Assembly (NCBI RefSeq): GCF_002532075.1 | Contig: NZ_LYXE01000110.1 | Span: 124,001-188,000, forward strand | Direction of reading: 5' to 3' | From: Candidatus Chloroploca asiatica | GTDB lineage: Bacteria > Chloroflexota > Chloroflexia > Chloroflexales > Chloroflexaceae | Length of the DNA stretch: 64,000 nucleotides | Shown here: in pieces, positions 19,221 through 26,991 of the stretch | How the letters are laid out: each line of letters starts with the position of its first letter | How positions within the stretch are numbered: the stretch's first letter is position 1 | The notes under the pieces: model-generated | The model's input: the letters and a program-made list of their open reading frames with translations, nothing else | What the model was told of the DNA's origin: nothing | The model's database searches: none | Translations under genes and position numbers: made by a program

Positions 19221-20095
19221 TGACAACCGCGCTTGAAACCCAACTCCGGAGTCGTGCCCACGACCTGCTGGCCGAGGGCGTTGTTGAGCTCTTTCTCGGC
19301 TACCGCCAGGGTTCCAACCCGCTGCGGGTCGCCCCTTTTGTCGCCCGTACGCCGCTCGAAACGGCCAAGCTCGTCTGGAATGCCGTCTGTGTGCCGAATC
19401 TGGCGGGTACGCTGGCGAAGCATGCCGGCCAGCGCATCGGGGTGGCGCTGAAAGCGTGTGATGCACAGTCAGTCCGCGAGTTGCTCAAGTTGAACCAGCT
19501 TGAACGCAGTCGCCTCTATCTCATCGGCATCGGCTGCGCAGGCATGGCTGACCCCGCAGCGATCACCGACGCCGCCCCAGGGCGGGTCACTGGTCTCGCC
19601 GAAGCAGGCCCTGACCTGGTGCTCACCACGGCGGACGACGTTGTCCGCCGTGAACGGGGTACTCTGCTCCTGACAAAATGCGCAACGTGTACCGGGATGC
19701 CAACTGATTTCTGTGACGAGTGGCTAGGTGAAGCACCGCCCGCGCCGCCCGCAGTTCCCGCCGAACGCTTTGCGGCGGTGCAGGCGCTCGCAACGCTTGC
19801 GCCACCCGAACGCCTGGCTTTCTGGAGTGAACACCTGAGCAGATGCACGCTCTGTTATGCCTGTCAGACGGTCTGCCCGCTCTGCTTCTGCAAAGAGTGT
19901 GCCCTGACGCTCGAACGCGACCATCCCCGGCGGCAGGCGCGTGAGCCAATGACCATCTTTGCGTACCATCTGATGCGCGCCTATCACCTGGCCGACCGTT
20001 GCACCGGCTGCGATGAGTGTAGCCGGGTCTGCCCCGAAGATATCCCGCTGAACCTGATCTGCCGCAAGCTCGAACAAGATCGGAGCCAGGTATGA
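19220..20095 (+). CDS. FrhB/FdhB-like 4Fe-4S electron-transfer subunit
   Basis: 291-residue protein. The first 200 residues resemble the N-terminal part of F420-hydrogenase/formate-dehydrogenase beta proteins (KACDAQSVRELLKLNQ, LTKCATCTGMPTDFCDEW). The C-terminal third has a Cys-rich region CTLCYACQTVCPLCFCKEC and a ferredoxin-type CTGCDECSRVCPEDIP. Proteins of this kind accompany HdrA and MvhD in anaerobic bacteria and may be the entry point for reduced cofactor. Which cofactor (NADH, NADPH, F420H2) cannot be read from the sequence. The start ATG overlaps the mvhD stop by one base; a GTG three bases earlier is less likely. Confidence 0.7.
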   Translation: MTTALETQLRSRAHDLLAEGVVELFLGYRQGSNPLRVAPFVARTPLETAKLVWNAVCVPNLAGTLAKHAGQRIGVALKACDAQSVRELLKLNQLERSRLYLIGIGCAGMADPAAITDAAPGRVTGLAEAGPDLVLTTADDVVRRERGTLLLTKCATCTGMPTDFCDEWLGEAPPAPPAVPAERFAAVQALATLAPPERLAFWSEHLSRCTLCYACQTVCPLCFCKECALTLERDHPRRQAREPMTIFAYHLMRAYHLADRCTGCDECSRVCPEDIPLNLICRKLEQDRSQV

Positions 20096-20496
20096 CCACA
20101 AGCATCCGTATCGGCAGTGGGCGCAACGAGTTGTTGCAAAAAGTCGAGGCCTTGAGTGGGCAACACCTCGCCAACTGCTATCAGTGTGGCACCTGCGCCG
20201 CAGGTTGTCCGTTTCACCAGGCGATGGATCTGCTACCTGATGCCCTGATCCAGCACCTGCGGCTCGGCTTGCCAGGCATCCTTGAGCGACAAACCTTCTG
20301 GATTTGTGCTGGTTGCGATACGTGCAGTGACCGCTGCCCGCGGGGGCTGGATATCGCGCGGATCATGGAAGCCCTACGCCAGATCTGCCTCCGTGAAGGC
20401 GGTGATCATCCCGCACTGACCCAGTTGGAGCGCGCCGACCTTGGTGCGTTGCCGCCGATTGCGCTGGTTGCGAGTATGCGGCGCAACTCAGGCTAG
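20092..20496 (+). CDS. hdrC: HdrC-like 4Fe-4S subunit
   Basis: 134-residue soluble subunit that links HdrA to HdrB. It has two complete CxxCxxCxxxCP motifs: Cys29, 32, 35, 39 (CYQCGTCAAGCP) and Cys72, 75, 78, 82 (CAGCDTCSDRCP). It overlaps the previous gene as ATGA. No membrane helix is present, as in the soluble HdrABC type. Confidence 0.9.
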   Translation: MTTSIRIGSGRNELLQKVEALSGQHLANCYQCGTCAAGCPFHQAMDLLPDALIQHLRLGLPGILERQTFWICAGCDTCSDRCPRGLDIARIMEALRQICLREGGDHPALTQLERADLGALPPIALVASMRRNSG

Positions 20497-20544
20497 GAGA
20501 GGGAAAGCGGAAAGCGGAACCATTGTCCAAGAAAGAACCGTGGC

Positions 20545-21435
20545 ATGCAGATCGCATATTATCCTGGATGTACGATAAAAGTCTCGGCCCCCGAGCACGA
20601 AATTGCTGCGCTGGCGGTGATGCGTGTGCTTGGCCTCGACTTGCACGAGATGCGCGAGTGGAACTGCTGTGGCGTGGTCCATTCGCTCGCCACCGATAAC
20701 CTGATCCGCCATATGGCTCCCGTCCGGGTCTTTGCCCGCCTGCAGCAGCAAGGCGAACGCGAGGTCGTTACGCTCTGCGATATGTGCTTCAATACGCTGG
20801 CGCGGGCCAACCAAGTAGCCCGGCGGCAACCCGAGCAGATGGACGCGATCAAGGCGACCAGCGGCGATGAACTCAACTACGATGGCAGCGCCGAGGTGCT
20901 ACATCTGCTGCAGATCCTGCGTGACCGGGTGGGCATGGCGGCGATCAAGGCGCGGGTGCGCCAACCACTGCACAACCTGCGGGTCTACCCCTACTACGGG
21001 TGCAAGCTCTTGCGCCCGACCGAGGTGGGCCTTGACGACCCCGAAGTTCCCACGGTGCTCGGTGATCTGATGGCAGCGCTGGGAGCGACCGTCGTCGAGG
21101 GGAACCTGCAGACGCGCTGCTGCGGAGCGTACCACGTGGTCAACCGCGAAAACCTGGTGGCAGAGCGCGTCGCGGCGACCGTTGCGCAGGCCCGGGCCAA
21201 CGGAGCCAACGCGATCGTGCTCTCGTGCCCCCTCTGCCATTTCAACTTGGCGACCCGCCAGAGCAACCCCGACCATGCGTTGCCTGTGCTCTACTACACG
21301 CAATTGATGGGCCTCGCCTTTGGGTTGCCCCCCGCAACGCTCGGGCTACCAGATGCGACTGCACTTTTCGAGGAAGCGTTGCCCACCGCGCACCACGCGC
21401 AAGCCGTGCCTATGTGTACGAAAGGAGAACGGTGA
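20545..21435 (+). CDS. hdrB: HdrB-like CCG-domain protein
   Basis: 296-residue protein with two CCG-type cysteine domains, which in HdrB bind the noncubane 4Fe-4S clusters that cleave heterodisulfides. Domain 1 runs from YYPGCTIK through WNCCGVVH to CDMCFNT; domain 2 runs from YYGCKLLRP through RCCGAYH to SCPLCHFNL. The stop overlaps the start of the Fe-S subunit gene by one base. In methanogen thiol:fumarate reductase the TfrB subunit fuses an SdhB-like half to such a CCG half; here the same halves appear as two adjacent genes. Confidence 0.88.
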   Translation: MQIAYYPGCTIKVSAPEHEIAALAVMRVLGLDLHEMREWNCCGVVHSLATDNLIRHMAPVRVFARLQQQGEREVVTLCDMCFNTLARANQVARRQPEQMDAIKATSGDELNYDGSAEVLHLLQILRDRVGMAAIKARVRQPLHNLRVYPYYGCKLLRPTEVGLDDPEVPTVLGDLMAALGATVVEGNLQTRCCGAYHVVNRENLVAERVAATVAQARANGANAIVLSCPLCHFNLATRQSNPDHALPVLYYTQLMGLAFGLPPATLGLPDATALFEEALPTAHHAQAVPMCTKGER

Positions 21436-22211
21436 TGAGCGAACAAGCCCCCCTGATCACGATGCAATTGATGGGCAAGAATTACCGTGTTCCCGCTGGC
21501 CTGACGCTTATGGCGGCGATCGAGTATGCCGGGTACAAACTGGTGCGCGGGGCCGGTTGTCGCGGCGGCTTCTGTGGCTCGTGTCCAACGCTCTATCGTC
21601 GCGAAGGCAACCACCGGATCTTCACTGCCCTGGCTTGCCAAACCCTGGTCGAAGACGGAATGTGCCTCGTCCAGATGCCGTTTGTCCCCCTGATCACCAG
21701 GCCGTACGATCTGTATACCATCACGCCACAGGCCAACACCCTGTTGCAACACTTCCCCGAAATTGCGGGCTGCGTCGCATGTAATACCTGTACCCGTTCG
21801 TGCCCACAGGGGTTGCCCGTGATGGACTACATCCAGGCGAGTCTGCGTGGCGACATCGAACGGGCCGCGCTGCTCTCGTTCGATTGCATCTCGTGCGGCA
21901 TCTGTTCGAGCCGTTGCCCGGCGGATATCAAACACTACGCGGTGGGCCTGCTCGCCCGACGGCTCTATGGCAAATATATCACGCCGAACGCCCCCGATCT
22001 CGCTGAACGCGTTGCCGCCATTGAAACCGGAGACGTTACCGCCGAACTTGACACCTTGATGGCCTTGTCTGCCACTGAACTGCGCAGCCGCTATGAACAG
22101 CGCACCTTTGAAGTTGTCGCCGAACAAGAAGATCCCTACAGCGCAACCCGCTCGTACAACTCGGCCATGGATCCCGTTGACTACCAGGACGAGCTCGAGG
22201 TGAGTGGGTGA
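21435..22211 (+). CDS. frdB: Fumarate reductase/succinate dehydrogenase-type Fe-S subunit
   Basis: 258-residue SdhB/TfrB-N-like protein that would pass electrons to the flavoprotein. The N-terminal 2Fe-2S domain has Cys42, 47, 50 (GCRGGFCGSC) and Cys68. The C-terminal part has two 4Fe-4S motifs, Cys113, 116, 119, 123 and Cys151, 154, 157, 161. AAGGAG at 21422 directs the ATG at 21435, although the frame is open from 21225. It lacks membrane anchors, and none is encoded nearby, which argues for a soluble enzyme. Confidence 0.85.
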   Translation: MSEQAPLITMQLMGKNYRVPAGLTLMAAIEYAGYKLVRGAGCRGGFCGSCPTLYRREGNHRIFTALACQTLVEDGMCLVQMPFVPLITRPYDLYTITPQANTLLQHFPEIAGCVACNTCTRSCPQGLPVMDYIQASLRGDIERAALLSFDCISCGICSSRCPADIKHYAVGLLARRLYGKYITPNAPDLAERVAAIETGDVTAELDTLMALSATELRSRYEQRTFEVVAEQEDPYSATRSYNSAMDPVDYQDELEVSG

Positions 22212-22212
22212 C

Positions 22213-22247
22213 GGCATAGTCAGCGGGCTGCGCCCGCTGACTATGCC
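22213..22247. repeat. 16-bp perfect hairpin between frdB and frdA
   Basis: GGCATAGTCAGCGGGC and its exact reverse complement are separated by TGC. The stem begins two bases after the frdB-like stop and sits 36 bases before the flavoprotein start, inside an apparent operon. No T tract follows. It could stabilise or process the mRNA, or give partial termination. Confidence 0.75.
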
Positions 22248-22282
22248 ATATACTCTGACAAGAGGCAAAAGGAGAAGCTCCG

Positions 22283-23932
22283 ATGGAAATAAGCGACGGA
22301 TACCCCGCCGCTATGCGGCAGAGTATCGCCAGGGTTGAAGCGACGCGCTCGGCGCGGCTGGGGCGCACCTTCCCTGCGATGAGCCTGGACGAGCGCAAAG
22401 CGTTGTTGCTCAGCCATCACCCCGATTACAAAGCCGGCGCAAAACGCCCGCTGCTTTTTGGATCCGGCCAAGGGATGGCGCTCAACCACGAACTGGCCGA
22501 TCTCTTCGAGGCGCGACCGCTAGTGCGTGCGAGTCTCGATCTGAGCAAGATTGACCACGACGTTGACCTGCTTGTGATTGGCGGGGGCGGTGCGGGCACG
22601 GTCGCGGCGATCTGGGCGGTGAAAGCCGGTCTCGACCCGCGCAAGATCCTGGTGACCACCAAGTTGCGCCACGGCGACTCGAACTCAACGATGGCGCAGG
22701 GGGGCATTCAGGCCGCCGACCGCCCCGAAGACTCGCCGGCGCAACACTTTCTTGATGTGATGGGGGGCGGCCACTTTACTAATCAGCCCGAACTGGTGCG
22801 TGCGCTGGTGCAGGATGCACCATTGATCATCCAGTGGCACGAACACCTCGGGATGATGTACGACAAAGATGCCAGCGGTCACTTCATCGAACACCCCGGC
22901 GGCGGCACGTCGCGCAACCGGATGCATTCGGCCCGCGACTATACCGGGCTCGAAATGATGCGCGTCTTGCGCGACGAAGCTCGCAACCTTGGCATTCCGG
23001 TGATCGAGTTTTCCCCGGTGATCGAGTTGCTTTGCGATGACGAGGGGCGCGTAAGCGGGGCGGTGCTGATCAATCTGGAGACCAGGCATTACCACATTGT
23101 GCGCGCCAAGGCGACAATTATTACTACGGGCGGCCTCGGACGCTTGCATATGCAGCAGTACCCGACGACCAATCACTATGGCGCAACCGCCGATGGGTTG
23201 GTGCTCGCGTATCGTGTCGGGGCCAGGCTGATTGACCTTGATGCGGTACAGTACCATCCAACGGGGGCGGCGTTTCCCGCCCAAATGGCCGGCCTGCTGA
23301 TTACCGAGAAGGTGCGTGGCCTTGGGGCGCAACCACTCAACTGCGACGGCGAACAATTTGTCTTTCCGCTCGAACCACGCGATGTCGAAGCCTCGGCCTT
23401 TATTCGCGAGTGTGCCGAACGCGGCAAAGGCATCAAGACGCCACAGGACATGTGTGGCGTCTGGCTTGATGCGCCGATGGTTGACCTGATCCATGGGCCA
23501 GGTACGATCCGCGAAGCCCTGCCCGCCATGTTCCGCATGTATGCCCGCTTTGGCATTGATATGACCCGTGACCCGATCCTCGTCTTTCCAACGCTGCACT
23601 ACCAGAATGGCGGCATTGCAACTGATGAGCACGGCGCAACCAGTGTGCCCGGGCTCTATGCGGCGGGCGAGGTGATGGGTGGAGTTCATGGAAAGAACCG
23701 GCTAATGGGCAATTCACTGCTCGACTTCAATGTCTTCGGGCGACGGGCGGGGATGGCCGCCGCCACGTATGCCCGCGAGCATCCCGCCGGGAAGCTCAGT
23801 CTTGCCCACGTTGCCGCCTACGAGGCCATGTTGCACGACGCAGGCATCAAAACGACGCGTACGGCCCCGCGCATCTTGCCCGACTATCGCGGCAAAGAGG
23901 CGCTGGATCGGTACCTTGATATTCCGTTATAG
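22283..23932 (+). CDS. frdA: Fumarate reductase-type flavoprotein (TfrA/NadB-like)
   Basis: Catalytic FAD subunit interconverting fumarate and succinate. The Rossmann motif GGGGAG is near residue 100, after an N-terminal extension of about 90 residues. The stretch SNSTMAQGGIQAA replaces the H-T-V-A-A region of classical SdhA/FrdA, so the His that binds FAD covalently is missing; TfrA and NadB also bind FAD non-covalently. Other active-site segments are HSARDYTG, YHPTGAAFP, TEKVRGLGA and GVHGKNRLMGNSLLD. AAAAGGAG lies upstream. L-aspartate oxidase is an alternative, but no nadA or nadC is adjacent and the Fe-S partner genes favour fumarate reductase. Confidence 0.82.
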   Translation: MEISDGYPAAMRQSIARVEATRSARLGRTFPAMSLDERKALLLSHHPDYKAGAKRPLLFGSGQGMALNHELADLFEARPLVRASLDLSKIDHDVDLLVIGGGGAGTVAAIWAVKAGLDPRKILVTTKLRHGDSNSTMAQGGIQAADRPEDSPAQHFLDVMGGGHFTNQPELVRALVQDAPLIIQWHEHLGMMYDKDASGHFIEHPGGGTSRNRMHSARDYTGLEMMRVLRDEARNLGIPVIEFSPVIELLCDDEGRVSGAVLINLETRHYHIVRAKATIITTGGLGRLHMQQYPTTNHYGATADGLVLAYRVGARLIDLDAVQYHPTGAAFPAQMAGLLITEKVRGLGAQPLNCDGEQFVFPLEPRDVEASAFIRECAERGKGIKTPQDMCGVWLDAPMVDLIHGPGTIREALPAMFRMYARFGIDMTRDPILVFPTLHYQNGGIATDEHGATSVPGLYAAGEVMGGVHGKNRLMGNSLLDFNVFGRRAGMAAATYAREHPAGKLSLAHVAAYEAMLHDAGIKTTRTAPRILPDYRGKEALDRYLDIPL

Positions 23933-23965
23933 GCAAAGCACGGCGAGCATGTTCGTTGGGCTAAA

Positions 23966-24124
23966 TAGTCTGTAACAAAAGTTTGCTGCTCTAGGGATTG
24001 GCTTCGACAAGCTCAGCCAACGGCGGACGATGGGCATTGCGAACGGACGGAGGCTGAGCCTGTCGAACGCAGGCTGAGCCGGTCGAAGCCCCCGCTGGGA
24101 TCAAGCAACGTACGTTACAGACTA
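23966..24124. mobile_element. 159-bp MITE-like inverted-repeat element
   Basis: TAGTCTGTAAC at 23966-23976 is repeated in exact inverse at 24114-24124 (GTTACAGACTA), and weaker complementarity continues inward for about eight more bases. Each end starts with TA, the target duplication made by IS630/mariner-type elements. Inside are inverted copies of a GGCTTCGACAAGCTCAGCC / GGCTGAGCCNGTCGAA palindrome (24000-24018 and 24051-24090). There is no coding capacity. It fills most of the gap between frdA and korD. No transposase is visible in the window. Confidence 0.6.
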
Positions 24125-24168
24125 CCAAGCTCAACAAACAAACTAGCATATAGAGTAGGCAGGGAACG

Positions 24169-24390
24169 ATGCATGTGATCGAACTAAATGAACACTGGTG
24201 CAAAGGGTGTCGAGTGTGTGTCTTCCACTGCCCGACCAGGAGCCTGCGTATCGCATCACGGTTTACTATGCGGGGCATTCACCCACCTGAACTGGTCGAG
24301 GCAGAACGCTGCAATGGGTGCCGCCTCTGCGAATTGCTCTGCCCAGATTTCGCGATTACCGTCATGGAGGCTGTCAGTGTCAACGCATAG
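24169..24390 (+). CDS. korD: 2-oxoacid:ferredoxin oxidoreductase delta (ferredoxin) subunit
   Basis: 73-residue dicluster ferredoxin: Cys11, 14, 17, 21 and Cys48, 51, 54, 58, both CxxCxxCxxxCP. As the first gene of a korDABC set it is the electron carrier subunit of a CoA-dependent 2-oxoacid:ferredoxin oxidoreductase. AGGGAA precedes the ATG. The 3' end overlaps the alpha-subunit gene. Confidence 0.9.
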   Translation: MHVIELNEHWCKGCRVCVFHCPTRSLRIASRFTMRGIHPPELVEAERCNGCRLCELLCPDFAITVMEAVSVNA

Positions 24391-25555
24391 AGACCGTCTT
24401 CGGCAAGCGATGGGCGACAAGGTTCAGTTTGTTCAGGGCGACGATGCCTGTGCCTACGGGGCGATCCTGGCGGGTTGCACCTTCTTTGCTGGCTATCCCA
24501 TTACCCCGGCGACCGAAGTCGCCGAGCGTATGGCCGAGATTTTGCCCAAAATCGAGGGGTGCTATATCCAGATGGAAGACGAGATCGCCAGCATGGGGGC
24601 CATCGTCGGGGCAAGTTGGACCGGGGTCAAAACGATGACCGCCACCTCTGGCCCTGGTTTTTCGCTGATGCAAGAGAATCTCGGCTACGCGATCATGACC
24701 GAGACACCCTGCGTGATCGTCAATGTCCAGCGCTCGGGGCCTTCGACCGGCCAGCCAACGCTCGGCGCATACGGCGATATGATGCAGGCGCGCTGGGGCA
24801 CCCACGGCGACCACGAGATTATTATGCTCTGTCCGGCGTCGGTGCAAGAGGCGATGGAGTTGACGATTGTTGCGTTTAACCTGGCCGAAGCCTACCGGAC
24901 GCCGGTGCTGGTCTTTATTGACGGCGAACTGGGCCATATGCGCGAGCGGCTCGTCATTCCCGAGGACGACGAATTTGAACTGGTCGAACGCACGTGTGCC
25001 ACCTCACGCGAGGGCTATCGCCCCTTTGCGGCGGGCGAGAACCTTGTGCCGGCCTTTGCCCCCTTCGGGGCCGGGTTCCGCACCTATGTCACCGGCTTAA
25101 CCCACAACGAAGCGGGCTTGCCTCGCTCGGCGAGTGCGCCGATCCACGACCAACTGGTGCGCCGTCTGGCCGACAAGATTCTACGCAACACTGACCAGAT
25201 CATTCGTTATGAAGAGTTTGGGGCCGAGGAGTGCGAGATCGCGATCATCGCCTATGGCATTACCGCCCGCGCATGCCGTGATGTTGTTGAAGAAGGCCGC
25301 CAACGTGGCCTCAAGGTCGGCCTGTTGCGCCTGATCACCATCTGGCCCTTCCCCGACGAAGTCGTCGCCAGGTGGGCCGCACGGGTGCAGGCCATCCTGG
25401 TACCCGAAATGAACCTGGGCCAGATCGTGCATCCAATCCGCGAAGCGGTCGCCGGGCGCTGCCCGGTCATGTTGCAGAGTAAAATCGGCGGCGAGTTGCA
25501 TACACCAACCGAACTAAGCGAGGCGCTGGAGGAACTGCGATGTCAGGTCTGCTAA
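24377..25555 (+). CDS. korA: 2-oxoglutarate:ferredoxin oxidoreductase alpha subunit
   Basis: 392-residue alpha subunit of the TPP-dependent enzyme that interconverts 2-oxoglutarate and succinyl-CoA using ferredoxin. Family markers are FFAGYPITPATEVAERMAE near residue 38, QMEDEIASMGAIVGASW, TATSGPGFSLMQE and the C-terminal transketolase-like region. The best start is the GTG at 24377 behind GGAGG (24366-24370), overlapping korD by 14 bases; an ATG at 24410 is the alternative. The frame upstream of this is out-of-frame korD. The alpha layout fits the 2-oxoglutarate-type KOR, though related 2-oxoacids are possible. Confidence 0.88.
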   Translation: MSTHRDRLRQAMGDKVQFVQGDDACAYGAILAGCTFFAGYPITPATEVAERMAEILPKIEGCYIQMEDEIASMGAIVGASWTGVKTMTATSGPGFSLMQENLGYAIMTETPCVIVNVQRSGPSTGQPTLGAYGDMMQARWGTHGDHEIIMLCPASVQEAMELTIVAFNLAEAYRTPVLVFIDGELGHMRERLVIPEDDEFELVERTCATSREGYRPFAAGENLVPAFAPFGAGFRTYVTGLTHNEAGLPRSASAPIHDQLVRRLADKILRNTDQIIRYEEFGAEECEIAIIAYGITARACRDVVEEGRQRGLKVGLLRLITIWPFPDEVVARWAARVQAILVPEMNLGQIVHPIREAVAGRCPVMLQSKIGGELHTPTELSEALEELRCQVC

Positions 25556-26400
25556 AGCTCAAAACCGCCGCCGAGTTGCGCCAAACCTATCTGCGCCACG
25601 AGATGTTCCCAACCATCTTTTGCGATGGGTGTGGCCTTGGCAATGTGCTCAACTACACCCTCTGGGCGCTCGACGAACTGCAACTCGACCTCGACCGCAC
25701 CGTCTTTGTCTCGGGCATCGGCTGCTCATCACGCCTCTCGGGTTATGTCAACGCAGACGGAATGCACACCACGCATGGCCGGGCGCTGGCATTTGCGTCG
25801 GGAATCAAAGCCGCGCAGCCCGACTTGAACGTCATCGTCTTTACCGGCGACGGCGACGGCTCGGGCATTGGTGGCAACCACCTGTTGCACACGATCCGGC
25901 GCAATATGGATCTGACGGTCATCCTGGTCAACAACTTCACCTACGGCATGACCGGCGGTCAGGCTGCCCCGACCACACCGATCGACAGCTTCAGCACCAC
26001 GACACCGTATGGCAACATCGAATACCCGCTCGACATCTGCGCATTGGCCCAGACGCTTGGGGCACCCTACGTAGCACGCTGGATGATCAACCAGCCCTAT
26101 CCACCGATCAAATCAATTGCCCAGGGCATCCAGAAACGCGGCTTTGCGCTGATCGAAATGCTCGTTCCCTGCCCAACCGCCTATGGCCGACGCAACGGGC
26201 TCAAGCAACTCGAAACGATCTGGCAATGGTACCGCGAGCATACCATCCTGATTGACGACTACGAACACATTATGCACTTTGGCTCACCCGAAGAACGAGC
26301 CGCGCTGCACGACACGATCAAGATCGGCGTCTTCCAGGACTGCGAACGCGAAAGCTTCGAGGCACGCTGGGCCACGCTGGTCGAGCAGGTGAAATTATGA
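25540..26400 (+). CDS. korB: 2-oxoglutarate:ferredoxin oxidoreductase beta subunit
   Basis: 286-residue TPP-binding subunit. FCDGCGLGNVL near residue 28 and GIGCSSRLSGY near residue 60 are typical of KorB and coordinate the Fe-S cluster with later Cys residues. The TPP/Mg motif is GDGDGSGIGGNHL near residue 105, and NNFTYGMTGGQAAPTTP follows. It overlaps korA by 16 bases and korC by four. Confidence 0.92.
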   Translation: MSGLLKLKTAAELRQTYLRHEMFPTIFCDGCGLGNVLNYTLWALDELQLDLDRTVFVSGIGCSSRLSGYVNADGMHTTHGRALAFASGIKAAQPDLNVIVFTGDGDGSGIGGNHLLHTIRRNMDLTVILVNNFTYGMTGGQAAPTTPIDSFSTTTPYGNIEYPLDICALAQTLGAPYVARWMINQPYPPIKSIAQGIQKRGFALIEMLVPCPTAYGRRNGLKQLETIWQWYREHTILIDDYEHIMHFGSPEERAALHDTIKIGVFQDCERESFEARWATLVEQVKL

Positions 26401-26933
26401 AACAAGAGATCCGCATCTGTGGGTTTGGCGGGCAAGGAGTCATCACCGCAGCCGTCATCCTCGGCAAAGCGGCCGCCGTCTATGATGGCCTGATCGCCTG
26501 CCAGGTGCAATCGTACGGCCCCGAAGCACGCGGCGGCGCAGCGCGCGCCGAGGTCATCATTGCCAACGAACCAATCGGCTATCCAGGCATTCACGCTGCC
26601 GATATCCTCGTCGCTATGTCGCAAGAAGCGTTCAACCGCTACATCAACGACATCAGACCAGGAGCAACGATCATTATTGACCCCGACATGGTTATCACCT
26701 ACGAGGCAGCACCCTATGCACACCTGGTGCCCTCAACCAGGATCGCCGAAGAACTAGGCAACGTCGTCGTCGCCAACATCGTCATGCTCGGCGCAGTGAC
26801 TGCCTTGACCGGCGTCGTTTCACGTGAAGCGATGCTCGCCTCGACCCTCGCAAGCGTCCCGAGCAAATTCAAAGCGCTCAACCAACAGGCGCTTGAAGCA
26901 GGGATGACGGTGGTCGCGGGGCTGTCGCCCTAA
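26397..26933 (+). CDS. korC: 2-oxoglutarate:ferredoxin oxidoreductase gamma subunit
   Basis: 178-residue gamma subunit with the family features GFGGQGVITAAVILGKAA near the N-terminus and SYGPEARGGAARAEV near residue 40. The start is ATGA-coupled to korB. Its last few codons (AGLSP and the stop) lie within a dispersed repeat that also occurs at 29188, so the present C-terminus may have been set by repeat insertion. Confidence 0.9.
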   Translation: MKQEIRICGFGGQGVITAAVILGKAAAVYDGLIACQVQSYGPEARGGAARAEVIIANEPIGYPGIHAADILVAMSQEAFNRYINDIRPGATIIIDPDMVITYEAAPYAHLVPSTRIAEELGNVVVANIVMLGAVTALTGVVSREAMLASTLASVPSKFKALNQQALEAGMTVVAGLSP

Positions 26934-26981
26934 AAACCCATGCTTGTGCTCACGGCCAGCTTCGCTGGCCGTGAGCACAAG
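26918..26981 (+). repeat. Two-hairpin intergenic repeat, copy 1 (end of korC)
   Basis: A short hairpin GGGGC-TGTC-GCCCT (26918-26931) overlaps the korC stop codon. A linker AAAACCCATGCTTGTGCT (26933-26950) follows. Its end forms an 18-bp perfect stem running from 26943 to 26981 with the apex GGCCAGC-TTC-GCTGGCC. The first 33 bases match 29188-29220 at 30 positions. It lies between convergent genes (korC and the - strand gene ending at 26992), so it may end transcription from both sides. Confidence 0.8.
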
Positions 26982-26991
26982 AGACAGCATC

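Noticed and set aside
22283-23932. L-aspartate oxidase (NadB) as the identity of the flavoprotein
   Set aside because: The SNSTMAQGG segment resembles NadB, but the overlapping Fe-S and Hdr-type partner genes and absence of nadA/nadC favour fumarate reductase; not fully excluded.
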